A DNA stretch of 64,000 nucleotides. Source: Nostoc punctiforme NIES-2108 (lineage in GTDB: Bacteria > Cyanobacteriota > Cyanobacteriia > Cyanobacteriales > Nostocaceae). Positions 1 through 7,920 of this stretch are shown piece by piece; position 1 is the first letter of the stretch; each line of letters opens with the position of its first letter. Both the position numbers and the translations under genes were made by a program. The stretch is from positions 25,386-89,385 of the forward strand of contig LXQE01000162.1 in the NCBI GenBank assembly GCA_003326195.1, written 5' to 3'. A model generated the notes under the pieces. It ran no database searches, was not told the DNA's origin, and was given only the letters and a program-made list of their open reading frames with translations.

Positions 1-875
1 ATATAAATTGCTACACCATTTAAAGCTAAAATCAAGAGCAACAAAGCAATAATTGTCGCTGCTGCTGCACCAGCAAAACCCGGTTCAGGACGAGTGATGT
101 AACTGTAAATTTGAATGGGTAATGCCATAAATCTCTGGAACAAACCAGGGTCAAAAGTGAGAAAACCCACAGCACCGACAACAATTAGAGAGGCTGCATC
201 ACCAATGGCACGGGATACAGAGATAATCACTCCTGTCAAAATACCAGGAATAGCATAAGGTATGACGTGACTGCTGATAGTTCGCCATTTGGTAACACCT
301 AATCCATAAGAAGCATTTCTCAAAGAATCTGGGACGGCGCGAATTGCTTCTCTAGAAGTGACAATAATTACTGGTAAAGACAACAAAGATAAAGTCAATG
401 CACCAGAAATTAAAGCGGGGCCAAACCCAAGTAAATAATTGAAAACTCCTAAACCCAGCAATCCATAAACAATAGAAGGTACACCTGCCAGATTACTGAT
501 ATTAATCTCAATAATCGCTGTCCACCAAGCTTTAGGTGCATACTCTTCTAGATATAAAGCTGCTCCGACACCAATGGGGACAGTAACCAAAATCACAACA
601 GTTCCCAAAAGAACGCTGCTGATAATTGCAGGACGAATGCCACCTTGGTCAGCAAAACGAGAAGGAGTTTCGGTCAGAAAGCCGGGTGACAAAAATCTAC
701 CTAATCCGTCTTTAAAAATATCAAAAAGTAGCAATGCTAGGATAAATAAACCAATCAGCAATCCTAACAAAAAAATTACTTCAAATACTTTCCCTAATGT
801 CTCTCTACTTTCAACATTATCGGTAAATTCTGCCGTAGAATCTAGAGAACTATTTGGTTGATAACTTGTAGCCAT
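1..875 (-). CDS. pstA: Phosphate ABC transporter permease PstA (3' end beyond window)
   Basis: One of the two membrane subunits of the high-affinity phosphate importer in the plasma membrane. The minus-strand frame opens with ATG at 875 (MATSYQPNSS) and stays open to the window edge. It shows an N-terminal membrane segment, then a binding-protein-dependent permease domain with several hydrophobic helices. The EAA-type loop that docks on the ATPase is visible as AIRAVPDSLRNASYGLG. It lies only 6 bp downstream of pstC, so the two are co-transcribed and probably translationally coupled. pstB would be expected just beyond the window. The C-terminus is missing only because of the window edge. Confidence 0.93.
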   Translation of the reverse strand, partial: MATSYQPNSSLDSTAEFTDNVESRETLGKVFEVIFLLGLLIGLFILALLLFDIFKDGLGRFLSPGFLTETPSRFADQGGIRPAIISSVLLGTVVILVTVPIGVGAALYLEEYAPKAWWTAIIEINISNLAGVPSIVYGLLGLGVFNYLLGFGPALISGALTLSLLSLPVIIVTSREAIRAVPDSLRNASYGLGVTKWRTISSHVIPYAIPGILTGVIISVSRAIGDAASLIVVGAVGFLTFDPGLFQRFMALPIQIYSYITRPEPGFAGAAAATIIALLLLILALNGVAIY

Positions 876-881
876 ACTTAA

Positions 882-1823
882 TTAATCGTATTTTTCTTTA
901 AAGCGATTTGCAATCCAGTAACTAACAATATTCAAAACTAGGGTGATTAGAAACAGAACAGCACCTACAGCATATAAGGTTTTGAAATTTAGACTACCAC
1001 GGGGACTATCTCCGCCAGAAATTTGTGCCATGTAAGCTGTCATTGTTTCTATTGATTCCGCAAAATTAACAGTCAGCTTTGGCTGTAGTCCGGCGGCGAT
1101 GAGAACAGTCATTGTTTCACCCACAGCGCGAGAAATACCCAATATAATTGAGGCGATGATTCCAGAAAGTGCGGCTGGTAGAACTACTTTAAAAATGGTT
1201 TCCAGTTTCGTGATACCTAAAGCATAAGATCCTTCTCGTAAAGAGCGGGGAACTGCTTTAATAGCATCTAAGCTGATAGAACCAACAGTAGGAGTAATCA
1301 TTACTCCCATCATTAATCCTGCACTCAAGGCGTTGAATATTTCCAGAGGGATAAAATTTCGTAGCAATGGTGTGACAAACAATAGCGCAAAGTAACCATA
1401 TACTACTGTGGGTATTCCCGCTAAAAGTTCCACTGCTGGACGTAAAACGGCTGCCACTTTTGGTTGAGCATACTCACTTAAATAAATGGCAGAAGATAAC
1501 CCCAAAGGAATAGCAACTGCCATTGCAATAGCTGTTGTCAAGAAAGTGCCATTAATCAATGGCCAAACGCCAAAATGTTTTTCTGCAAATAAAGGCGTCC
1601 ATTTAGTATCAAGAAAGAATTGAGCAAAGGAAACTTCTTGGAAAAAACCGAATGTCTCCTGAAAGATAATTAGGACAATTCCAAAGGTAGTTAAAACCGA
1701 AACTAAAGCACAAGCGAATAAAATTACCCCAACAATCTTTTCAGAGATATCTTCAGATGGATTTTTATCCAATGATTGTCTGGATAGTAGATAAGGATCG
1801 TCTTGAGAATTGAGATTTTGCAT
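882..1823 (-). CDS. pstC: Phosphate ABC transporter permease PstC
   Basis: Partner permease of PstA in the Pst phosphate importer. The 313-residue protein has a cytoplasmic N-terminus of about 30 residues and a membrane segment at about 33-55. A BPD-type transport domain with the EAA loop (DAIKAVPRSLREGSYALG) follows, with further helices to the C-terminus. Length and motif order match the family. It follows pstS by 50 bp and precedes pstA by 6 bp, giving the usual order pstS-pstC-pstA. Start at 1823 (MQNLNSQDD) is the first ATG in frame. Nothing is unusual. Confidence 0.95.
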   Translation of the reverse strand: MQNLNSQDDPYLLSRQSLDKNPSEDISEKIVGVILFACALVSVLTTFGIVLIIFQETFGFFQEVSFAQFFLDTKWTPLFAEKHFGVWPLINGTFLTTAIAMAVAIPLGLSSAIYLSEYAQPKVAAVLRPAVELLAGIPTVVYGYFALLFVTPLLRNFIPLEIFNALSAGLMMGVMITPTVGSISLDAIKAVPRSLREGSYALGITKLETIFKVVLPAALSGIIASIILGISRAVGETMTVLIAAGLQPKLTVNFAESIETMTAYMAQISGGDSPRGSLNFKTLYAVGAVLFLITLVLNIVSYWIANRFKEKYD

Positions 1824-1873
1824 AAACAGTTAATTTTTTAACTACACTCAGACTACAATGACTGGAACTTTAT

Positions 1874-2875
1874 TTAAATAAAGTTTGTAATTGGTTCACC
1901 TGGTTTTGCTTTTTTGAATTTTGTCCCTGTTTCACCAGTAGCAAATTTTTGTTTGACTTTGACATAAGCTTCATCAGGTAGTGCTACATAACCAACACTA
2001 TCTACCCATTTCCAAGAATTTTCTAGATAAAAATCTACAAATTCTTTAACTGCTGGTTTGGTATCTAAAGATTTTTTACTGACATAGAGAAATAGAGGAC
2101 GAGACAAAGGTGTGTAGATATTTTTGATGACATTATCTACAGGAACAGGCTTTTCACACTTTCCTGTAGGACTTTCTACAGCAACTAAATTGAGTTTATC
2201 TTGGTTTTGAATGTAGTAAGATATCCCAACATAACCCAAGGCTGATACATCACCTGACACACCTTGTACTAGGAGATTTTGATTGTGACTAGGGGTATAA
2301 TCTGTACGGCCATTCTTGGCTTTGCCAGTAACAGCTTGAGTCATATAATCAAAGGTTCCAGTATCAGAAGCAGGAGCATACAGCTTCAGCTTTTCGTTAG
2401 GGAATTTGGGATTAACTTGATTCCAAGTCAAGATTTTACCGTCTGATTTTGCGCCCCAAATTTTGCCCAGTTCCTTAATAGTTAGACATTTGGCGAAGTT
2501 ATTTTTACGGTTAGCAATTACGGCTATACCATCTAAAGCTACAGGTAACTCGACAAATTCAATATTCTTACTTTTACATTTTTTGATTTCCTCATCTCGA
2601 ATGGTACGAGAAGCACCAGCTATATCAATATCGCCATTACAAAATTTACTGAAACCACCACCAGTACCACTTGAGGCAACACTAACTTTAGCTTCAGGTT
2701 TGCCTCTGCCGTATTCTTCTGCAACTGCTAAAGAAACAGGAAAACCTACAGCAGCACCATCAATACTGACTTGGCTTTTCAATTCCTGTCCGCTGTTACA
2801 AGCAGTGATACTGCTGGCAAGAAGCATTAAAGATGTTAAGAAAAAGCTATTTTGAAATCGGTTACAAAAGCTCAT
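1874..2875 (-). CDS. pstS: Periplasmic phosphate-binding lipoprotein PstS/SphX
   Basis: Captures phosphate in the periplasm and delivers it to PstCA. The 333-residue precursor has a short basic N-terminus, a hydrophobic stretch and a lipobox ending SITAC (Cys26), so it should be lipid-anchored. The mature part carries PstS signatures: IDGAAVGFPV near the start, the phosphate-loop SSGTGGGFSKF, and DIAGASR. It heads the pstS-pstC-pstA run. The 87-bp gap upstream holds no clear cyanobacterial Pho box (tandem TTAACCT-like octamers), so PhoB/SphR control is not evident from this stretch. Confidence 0.93.
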   Translation of the reverse strand: MSFCNRFQNSFFLTSLMLLASSITACNSGQELKSQVSIDGAAVGFPVSLAVAEEYGRGKPEAKVSVASSGTGGGFSKFCNGDIDIAGASRTIRDEEIKKCKSKNIEFVELPVALDGIAVIANRKNNFAKCLTIKELGKIWGAKSDGKILTWNQVNPKFPNEKLKLYAPASDTGTFDYMTQAVTGKAKNGRTDYTPSHNQNLLVQGVSGDVSALGYVGISYYIQNQDKLNLVAVESPTGKCEKPVPVDNVIKNIYTPLSRPLFLYVSKKSLDTKPAVKEFVDFYLENSWKWVDSVGYVALPDEAYVKVKQKFATGETGTKFKKAKPGEPITNFI

Positions 2876-2944
2876 AAATTATCAATTGAGATAAAGTGAC
2901 AGAGAATTACTTATGCTTGGCTAGCGGCAAAATGTAGAGAATGC

Positions 2945-2969
2945 AGCATGATATCTCTTTTATCATGCT
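2945..2969 (-). terminator. Stem-loop at the end of sbpA
   Basis: A perfect 9-bp stem (agcatgata / tatcatgct) with a 7-nt loop overlaps the sbpA stop codon and sits upstream of pstS. There is no strong T-tract on the minus strand. It may therefore be a processing or attenuation hairpin between sbpA and pstS rather than a full rho-independent terminator. Confidence 0.45.
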
Positions 2970-4129
2970 TTGTTCGCAGCTTGAATTTTGTCAAATATTG
3001 CCCCATCTCCAAAAAACTTGCTCTGGATAATCTCCCAACCACCTAAATCTTGAGATGTGAATAAAGTTTTAATTGGCGGATGTTGTGATGCTACTTCTTG
3101 GGTAACGGTGGGGTTAACAGGACGATATTGTAATTTGGCAAATTCCCGTTGAGCTTCTGTGGAGTAAAGAAAATCAACAAATGCTTGTGCAACTTCTCTT
3201 GTACTGTGTTTATCAACGTTTTTATCAACTATCGCCACCGGATTGTCAATGGAAATATTGACTTGGGGTACAACATAAGGCAACTTCGTCCCATTTTTAC
3301 CTGCCAAAATCACCTCATTTTCGTAGTTGATTAAGACATCTCCCTCACCTTTTTGGAAGAATAAATCGCTAGCCTCACGGGCATCTTTCGTCAGAGTCGG
3401 GGTATTTTTATAAACTTTGGTGACATAATCTAACGCTGTTGCTTCATCACCACCTGTTAGAGTTACCGAACCCCAAAAAGCTAAGAATTCCCAGATAGCA
3501 ATACCAGAAGTTTTTGGGTTAGCTGCAATCACTTTCACGCCATCTTTTGCCAAGTCTGCCCAAGTCTGAATGCCTTTTGGGTTGCCTTCGCGAGTAACGA
3601 TCGCAGCAACCGATCTACTAACGATACCACTTCTCGGTGCTTTGGTTTCCCAACCTGATTTAATCAAACCTGCAAGAGCAATTTTGCTGACATCGAGGGG
3701 AAGTGCCAAATGTACTATGTCTGCTTCTTGCGAACCGTCAATCACAGCAGCCGCTTGAGCGCGAGAACCACCATAACTTTGCTCAAATGTGACATTTTGG
3801 TTGTGTTCTTGCTTCCACTTTTCGATAAATTTGGGAATTATTTGATCATGAGCGGCTTTGGTGACAGAGAATGAAACGAGTTTTAACTTAACATCATTTT
3901 TGCTAGCTGAACTGCTTCCAGAACAGGAGGCAACTGCTATACTCAAAAAAATACTTATTAAAAACAGACTCACAAAGCTTTGTACACTGCGTCCATTCAA
4001 CCAACTTTTAATTGCGTGTTGATACCGGAGTTGTAGACTCTGCAAAGCTTTCATGACATAAGCCTGTATCCCTTCACTTAGAAATTTACTTAATTGTGTT
4101 GGTTGTTGCGACTTGCTCATTGGAATCAC
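2963..4129 (-). CDS. sbpA: Periplasmic sulfate-binding protein SbpA
   Basis: Binding protein of the sulfate/thiosulfate ABC importer. The 388-residue precursor has an unusually long N-terminal region before the hydrophobic segment (about residues 50-66) and a lipobox-like VASC. Family hallmarks follow: LVSFSVTKAAHDQIIPKF, the sulfate-loop QSYGGSRAQAAAVI, and ADIVHLALPLDV. A shorter start at an internal Met (MKALQSLQ) would give a more usual signal peptide. The permease genes cysT/cysW and the ATPase cysA are not adjacent here. cysH for sulfate reduction lies 2.3 kb upstream on the same strand. It runs directly into the pst genes, which is an unusual pairing of sulfate and phosphate uptake. 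Confidence 0.92.
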   Translation of the reverse strand: MIPMSKSQQPTQLSKFLSEGIQAYVMKALQSLQLRYQHAIKSWLNGRSVQSFVSLFLISIFLSIAVASCSGSSSASKNDVKLKLVSFSVTKAAHDQIIPKFIEKWKQEHNQNVTFEQSYGGSRAQAAAVIDGSQEADIVHLALPLDVSKIALAGLIKSGWETKAPRSGIVSRSVAAIVTREGNPKGIQTWADLAKDGVKVIAANPKTSGIAIWEFLAFWGSVTLTGGDEATALDYVTKVYKNTPTLTKDAREASDLFFQKGEGDVLINYENEVILAGKNGTKLPYVVPQVNISIDNPVAIVDKNVDKHSTREVAQAFVDFLYSTEAQREFAKLQYRPVNPTVTQEVASQHPPIKTLFTSQDLGGWEIIQSKFFGDGAIFDKIQAANKA

Positions 4130-4139
4130 CCCTAAATCT

Positions 4140-4163
4140 ACGGTATTTCTACATGGATACCGT
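4140..4163. promoter_or_regulatory. Inverted repeat just upstream of sbpA
   Basis: A perfect 7-bp inverted repeat (acggtat / ataccgt) with a 10-bp spacer lies 11 bp before the sbpA start. Its position fits an operator or a 5'-UTR hairpin controlling sbpA, perhaps in response to sulfur. The binding factor cannot be named from sequence. The remaining stretch to about 4450 is AT-rich without recognisable genes. Confidence 0.35.
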
Positions 4164-4451
4164 GATTATGAAAATTATAGGGTATATAGAATAATATTTA
4201 TCATCTGGATTATTTTTTTTTACTTAGTGAGCAATTTTGCGATCAAAAAGTAGCAAAGAAATCTGATTTACCAAGGCATTTCAAAAAACGGGTTTTTCTG
4301 ATGGCAAGCGCAACAATCCAGATGCATACATAATATTTGCTAAAAAATATGTTATTAGTAATACAAAACAGTAGTGAAAACTCGACTTTTTTTAGCCGTC
4401 AAGCTGTTTGTAAAACAAAGTAGCCGCACTACAGTAATTTGAATATCATAT

Positions 4452-4583
4452 TTAGCGATCGCGCTTATTACGAGTATTAAAAGTTTTAGCTTGCGTATGA
4501 CAACCAGGAAGATTTGGGACGGAAGCAAGAAAGTAGCCATCTGCATCTCGTTCGATGATTATATTAAATTCTCGCTTCATCAT
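4452..4583 (-). pseudogene. HicB-family antitoxin remnant
   Basis: A 43-codon minus-strand frame starting at 4583 reads like the first half of a HicB-type antitoxin. It has MKREFNIIIERDADGYF, then ASVPNLPGCHTQAKTF, the standard partial-RNase-H-fold N-terminus. It stops at TAA 4454 just where the conserved helix (typically ...ERIREAI...) should begin; full HicB proteins are about 70 residues or more. No hicA toxin is recognisable upstream (4584-4703). The longer overlapping frame 4355-4546 is an out-of-register shadow. I infer a decayed toxin-antitoxin locus. A HIP1 octamer sits at the truncation point. Confidence 0.6.
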
Positions 4584-4703
4584 GAACTTCCCTAAATTTA
4601 TAGATGGTATATTCTCTCATTATTGAAAGAGCGATCGCGCATCCTGTGAGAATATATAATCAGGCGATCGCTTACTTGTAGAAATACTCATATAGCCTTT
4701 TTG

Positions 4704-5033
4704 CTACTCTAACCAATTCTCTAATAGCAAATTAGGTATATTTTCAAAATCTTTGATATTGTTCGTAACCAAAATATCATTACGAGAACGGACAACAGCA
4801 GCAATTAGTACATCTACTTCTCCTGTTGGTCTACCAATTTGCCTCAATTCACTTTGGATTTTACCAAATTCTCTGGCAGCATCTATATCAAATGGTTCAA
4901 TGGGTAATAGTTCAGTTAGTTGTGCTAATGTTTCTAAATTTTTCTCAACTTGTTTAGAACAGTAAACACCTTTGTAAAGTTCTGAAACTACTATTGTAGA
5001 TAGATAGTATTGAGTGAAATAGCGATATTCCAT
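4704..5033 (-). pseudogene. VapC-like PIN-domain toxin lacking its N-terminus
   Basis: PIN-domain ribonuclease toxins carry a first catalytic Asp in an N-terminal LLDTN motif. This 109-residue frame begins after that point and keeps the rest of the domain: STIVVSELYKGV with the conserved Glu, PTGEVDVLIAA with the second acidic cluster, and LVTNNIKDF. The 29 bp between its ATG and the sbcD stop cannot hold the missing roughly 30 residues. A product would lack one metal ligand and probably be inactive. No antitoxin gene accompanies it, which supports decay. With the HicB stub next door, this spacer looks like a toxin-antitoxin graveyard. Confidence 0.7.
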
Positions 5034-5062
5034 AATAATTATTAATTACAAATTATTTTATC

Positions 5063-6316
5063 CTACTCATTAGTTGCTGCTTCCAGCCAAACTTCCACTT
5101 CATCTGCTAGCAACTTATGGGCTGCATCCATCATTGATTTTGCGATGTCTTTGAGGTCTTCGCGATTGTTCAAGTAAGTTTTTAACGCTTCCATTGGGTC
5201 GATGCTGCTACTTGCACTCAATTCAGGAATGCGGGGCCTGGCTAATTGACTCACTAATTCTGCTTGAATGGTATAGGTATGAGCGGGACTTAAAGCAGTA
5301 TGTAGAGAGGAACTGTCAATTAAATCCATCTGTTCAGAGCGGAGTTTGTAAATTAGCCGCACTACAGCATCTTCAATATTATATTTAGCGATCGCTTTCA
5401 TTAACACCGCTTGCGGATCATCTGCTTTTGAGATATCCACCTCAATGGTTTGGAAAGTCCGAACTGTTAAGGGACAAAATTCCCATTCAACCTTCCCCCG
5501 CTCCAGTTCCAACATTACATAGCCTTTGTCTTCCTTTTCTTCGCTAAAATCTACCCGCTCAATACTCCCTGGATAAATCACCGGCGGGTTGTTAGATTTA
5601 TTCAGATTTTGGTGGCGGTGGACGTGTCCTAACGCTACATAATCAAAACAAGGTCGTGTCAGCAAAGATAGGGGTAGAGTAAAGCCTTTACCAACTGCCA
5701 AAAATCGTTCTGCGCCCAAGGTAGCATTGTCAGACATTAAGTGAGCCAGAAGGATAGTTGGCACATCGGGGTCAAGACGGCGAATTTCCCCTTCTAGAAC
5801 AACTCGCAGACGTTCCGTTAATAGTTGGTTGACTTCCGCCAAAGACAAACCTTCAGTCTCTTGGCGAGTCATCAAAGTCGAACGAGTTAGCCAAGGTAGA
5901 GTAATTACTTGCACTTTGCCATTACGGGTTTCGATACAGTGAGTAGTTAATGTATCACCAACAACAAACCCTGGCACTCCCAAAGTGCGGTAAATATTTA
6001 AACTCGCGCCTCCCTGTCCTTGGGAGTGTTGGTCGTGGTTGCCTACCAACAGCACTGTGGGAATATTGGCATCCATGAGACGGCGAAATTGGCTGGCAAA
6101 AGCTTGCTGTACATAAGGCGGTGGTGTAGCATCCGGGAAAGCATCGCCACCAAATATCACCATATCAACTACATCTGTCAGCGCTCGGTCAATACATATA
6201 GATAGAGTATTGACAAAATCCTCCAATCGTGTATTTACTCCCGTCGCCGGATTAATTCGTCCGTGGGAAAAACCGCTTCCCATGTGGATATCGGAGAGAT
6301 GGAGGATTTTAATCAT
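5063..6316 (-). CDS. sbcD: SbcD/Mre11-type DNA repair exonuclease
   Basis: Metallophosphoesterase subunit of an SbcCD-like nuclease that processes DNA ends and hairpins. The 417-residue protein has all phosphoesterase motifs in order: SDIHMGSG (8-15), GGDAFPD (about 56-62), GNHDQH (about 93-98), LLAHLM and GHVHRH. A capping region follows at about 270-417. Length matches cyanobacterial SbcD proteins. The partner ATPase SbcC is not in the window. Start at 6316 (MIKILHLSDIH) places the first motif at the usual distance from the N-terminus. Confidence 0.88.
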   Translation of the reverse strand: MIKILHLSDIHMGSGFSHGRINPATGVNTRLEDFVNTLSICIDRALTDVVDMVIFGGDAFPDATPPPYVQQAFASQFRRLMDANIPTVLLVGNHDQHSQGQGGASLNIYRTLGVPGFVVGDTLTTHCIETRNGKVQVITLPWLTRSTLMTRQETEGLSLAEVNQLLTERLRVVLEGEIRRLDPDVPTILLAHLMSDNATLGAERFLAVGKGFTLPLSLLTRPCFDYVALGHVHRHQNLNKSNNPPVIYPGSIERVDFSEEKEDKGYVMLELERGKVEWEFCPLTVRTFQTIEVDISKADDPQAVLMKAIAKYNIEDAVVRLIYKLRSEQMDLIDSSSLHTALSPAHTYTIQAELVSQLARPRIPELSASSSIDPMEALKTYLNNREDLKDIAKSMMDAAHKLLADEVEVWLEAATNE

Positions 6317-6384
6317 ATTTGTCCTTTGTTCTTAGTCATTTGTCCTTTGTCTAATACTAATGACAAATGACAAATGACCAATGG
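6317..6384. repeat. Heptameric short tandem repeats (tgacaaa type)
   Basis: The gap between sbcD and cysH is filled with degenerate 7-bp units (tttgtcc, tgacaaa, tgaccaa) on both strands. This is the short tandem repeat class spread through Nostocales intergenic regions. Confidence 0.7.
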
Positions 6385-7110
6385 CTAAATATGAATTCCG
6401 CATTCTGTTTTATCACTTCCCCGCCAGCGTCCAGCGCGTTCGTCTTCGCCTTCGCCTACTTTGGTGGTGATGGGTTGGTCGCCGATGCTGGGATAACCTT
6501 GGTCGTGGAGGGGGTTGTAGATGACTCCATGTTCAGCTACGTAAACCCAGCTGTCTTGACGTGTCCAAGTAGCTATGGGATTTACTTTCAGCCGACCTTT
6601 ACCATCAAATTCAAATATGGGCATATTCGCACGGGTTACTGCTTGGTCACGGCGGCGTCCGGTAATCCAAGCGACGCTGTTGAGTTCGTCTAGACCCCGT
6701 AGTAGTGGTTCAATTTTTGTAATGTGGTGGAATTTGGCAATATCTTTGTCCCAGAGTTTATCGCCGTATTTGGCTTCAAAGGCTTCGCGGGTGTCTACAT
6801 CTGGAGTTTTGAAAGTTTGCAAATCCAGGTTGTAGATTTGTATGGCTTTGTCTACCAATTCCAGGCTTTCAGGGAAGTGGTGCAAGGTGTCAAGAAAAAT
6901 TACAGGAACGGGATGCTTCAGTTCAGTGTAAAGAATATGGGTAATTATCATGTCATCCACGTTAAAGGCGCTTGTTTGCACCAGTCCCGTTGGGATATTC
7001 TCTATAGACCATGCCAGTATGTCTTTGGGTGTGGCACTTTCAAATTGCTCGTTTAATTTGTCTAAGTCAAAAGCGATCGCTTGGTTTCTAGATGCCGTGG
7101 AGACTGTCAT
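6385..7110 (-). CDS. cysH: Phosphoadenylyl-sulfate (PAPS) reductase CysH
   Basis: Reduces PAPS to sulfite in assimilatory sulfate reduction, using thioredoxin or glutaredoxin. The 241-residue protein has the nucleotide-binding PP-loop region (TSAFNVDDMI), FLDTLHHF, the GRRRDQAVTRA substrate motif and the C-terminal KTECGIHI. Its Cys is the only cysteine in the protein. APS reductases carry extra Cys pairs for a 4Fe-4S cluster; their absence supports the PAPS-specific, cluster-free form. No other cys genes are adjacent. The product, sulfite, is also a likely product or substrate of the 48-52 kb sulfur module. Confidence 0.92.
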   Translation of the reverse strand: MTVSTASRNQAIAFDLDKLNEQFESATPKDILAWSIENIPTGLVQTSAFNVDDMIITHILYTELKHPVPVIFLDTLHHFPESLELVDKAIQIYNLDLQTFKTPDVDTREAFEAKYGDKLWDKDIAKFHHITKIEPLLRGLDELNSVAWITGRRRDQAVTRANMPIFEFDGKGRLKVNPIATWTRQDSWVYVAEHGVIYNPLHDQGYPSIGDQPITTKVGEGEDERAGRWRGSDKTECGIHI

Positions 7111-7486
7111 GATAATCTTCTATTCAAAATATTTTTACCTTGATTAAGATCGATCTTACTTCATTAAGACGCGTATTCCGCTCGGAAATAAGGTAATGAT
7201 TTTGTGTGGAAATTACTACATTTTGAGAATGGAGAATGGGGAGTGGGGGAGACAAGGGGGCAAACAAAACCCCTAACTCTTAACTCAGCACTCAGCACGG
7301 GCTAAATCCTAGCTATCCGCTAACAGCACTCCTAATGCCCAATGCCCAGTAAAAATTATTACATAAGCATAAATGAATTATTTACTAAGAAAGTTTACGG
7401 TAATTTAAGTTTTATAATACTTTTATAGATATTTATACTGATTTTGATATGGTTAAGAAACTATTAATAAAAGGGATTTTACTTAA

Positions 7487-7591
7487 ATGAACAACGCAAA
7501 ATTCAGCAATCCATTAGGCCAGTCTATAATTATGGGCGCTTTAATGATGTTAACCAGCGTTGGGGTTATTACAATAATGAACTTTTTCTAA
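7487..7591 (+). CDS. Candidate 34-residue single-span membrane microprotein
   Basis: An ATG at 7487 opens a 34-codon frame: a short polar N-terminus (MNNAKFSNPLGQS), one hydrophobic stretch of about 20 residues (positions 14-33), and a stop at 7589-7591. A weak Shine-Dalgarno-like aaggga lies about 15 bp upstream. A strong terminator follows at 7629 on the same strand, which argues for a short dedicated transcript. It resembles no photosystem or cytochrome b6f small subunit I can recall. Function unknown. The flanks 7111-7486 contain short G-rich and tandem repeats (7230-7350) and AT-rich DNA only. Confidence 0.5.
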   Translation: MNNAKFSNPLGQSIIMGALMMLTSVGVITIMNFF

Positions 7592-7628
7592 GATCAAGAT
7601 TTCTCATTTTAGCAATAAGACTTCATAT

Positions 7629-7666
7629 AGTCCCGCTCAAAACTGAGTGGGGCTTTTACTTTTTTC
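7629..7666 (+). terminator. Rho-independent terminator after the 34-codon gene
   Basis: A 10-bp stem (agtcccgctc / gagtggggct, two G-U pairs) closes a 6-nt loop and is followed by ttttacttttttc on the plus strand. It is positioned 38 bp after the microprotein stop codon. Confidence 0.8.
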
Positions 7667-7797
7667 ATCTAGATCAATCAGTGTGTATTAATTTTCTGCT
7701 ATCACTTTCGGCAGAGAATAATCCTGAAGCCGTGTTATTACGTAGTTTTGCACTCAGAGAATTTAGAATAGGGATGCGATCGCTATTTACCTTACCC

Positions 7798-7920
7798 CTA
7801 GTAGTCTGTCAAGTTTAAATTGATGGGTAAGGAAGTTCGTAGTAAGGACTTTAGTCCTTAGTTTCCCAAGCACTAAAGTGCTTACTACAAACCCTCAAAA
7901 CTAGCTTGACGACGTACTAG
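7798..7920. repeat. MITE-like palindromic repeat ending on the DHA2 stop codon
   Basis: Outer 16-bp imperfect inverted repeats (7798-7813 and 7905-7920, 12 of 16 matching: ctagta...gtcaag) enclose an inner pair, gtagtaag (7839-7846) and cttactac (7881-7888). Inside these are two small hairpins, aaggact/agtcctt and aagcact/agtgctt. The nested symmetry fits a non-autonomous mobile repeat. The right end supplies the TAG stop codon (7917-7919, complement strand) of the drug pump gene. Confidence 0.55.

Noticed and set aside
574..861. Plus-strand frame inside pstA
   Set aside because: It is antisense to an intact permease gene and has no domain or ribosome binding site.
2876..2962. Expected Pho box before pstS
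   Set aside because: Searched by eye on both strands; no tandem TTAACCT-like octamers were found in this gap.
4355..4546. 63-codon minus-strand frame with a hydrophobic middle
   Set aside because: It is in another register over the HicB remnant, whose frame shows clear family motifs.
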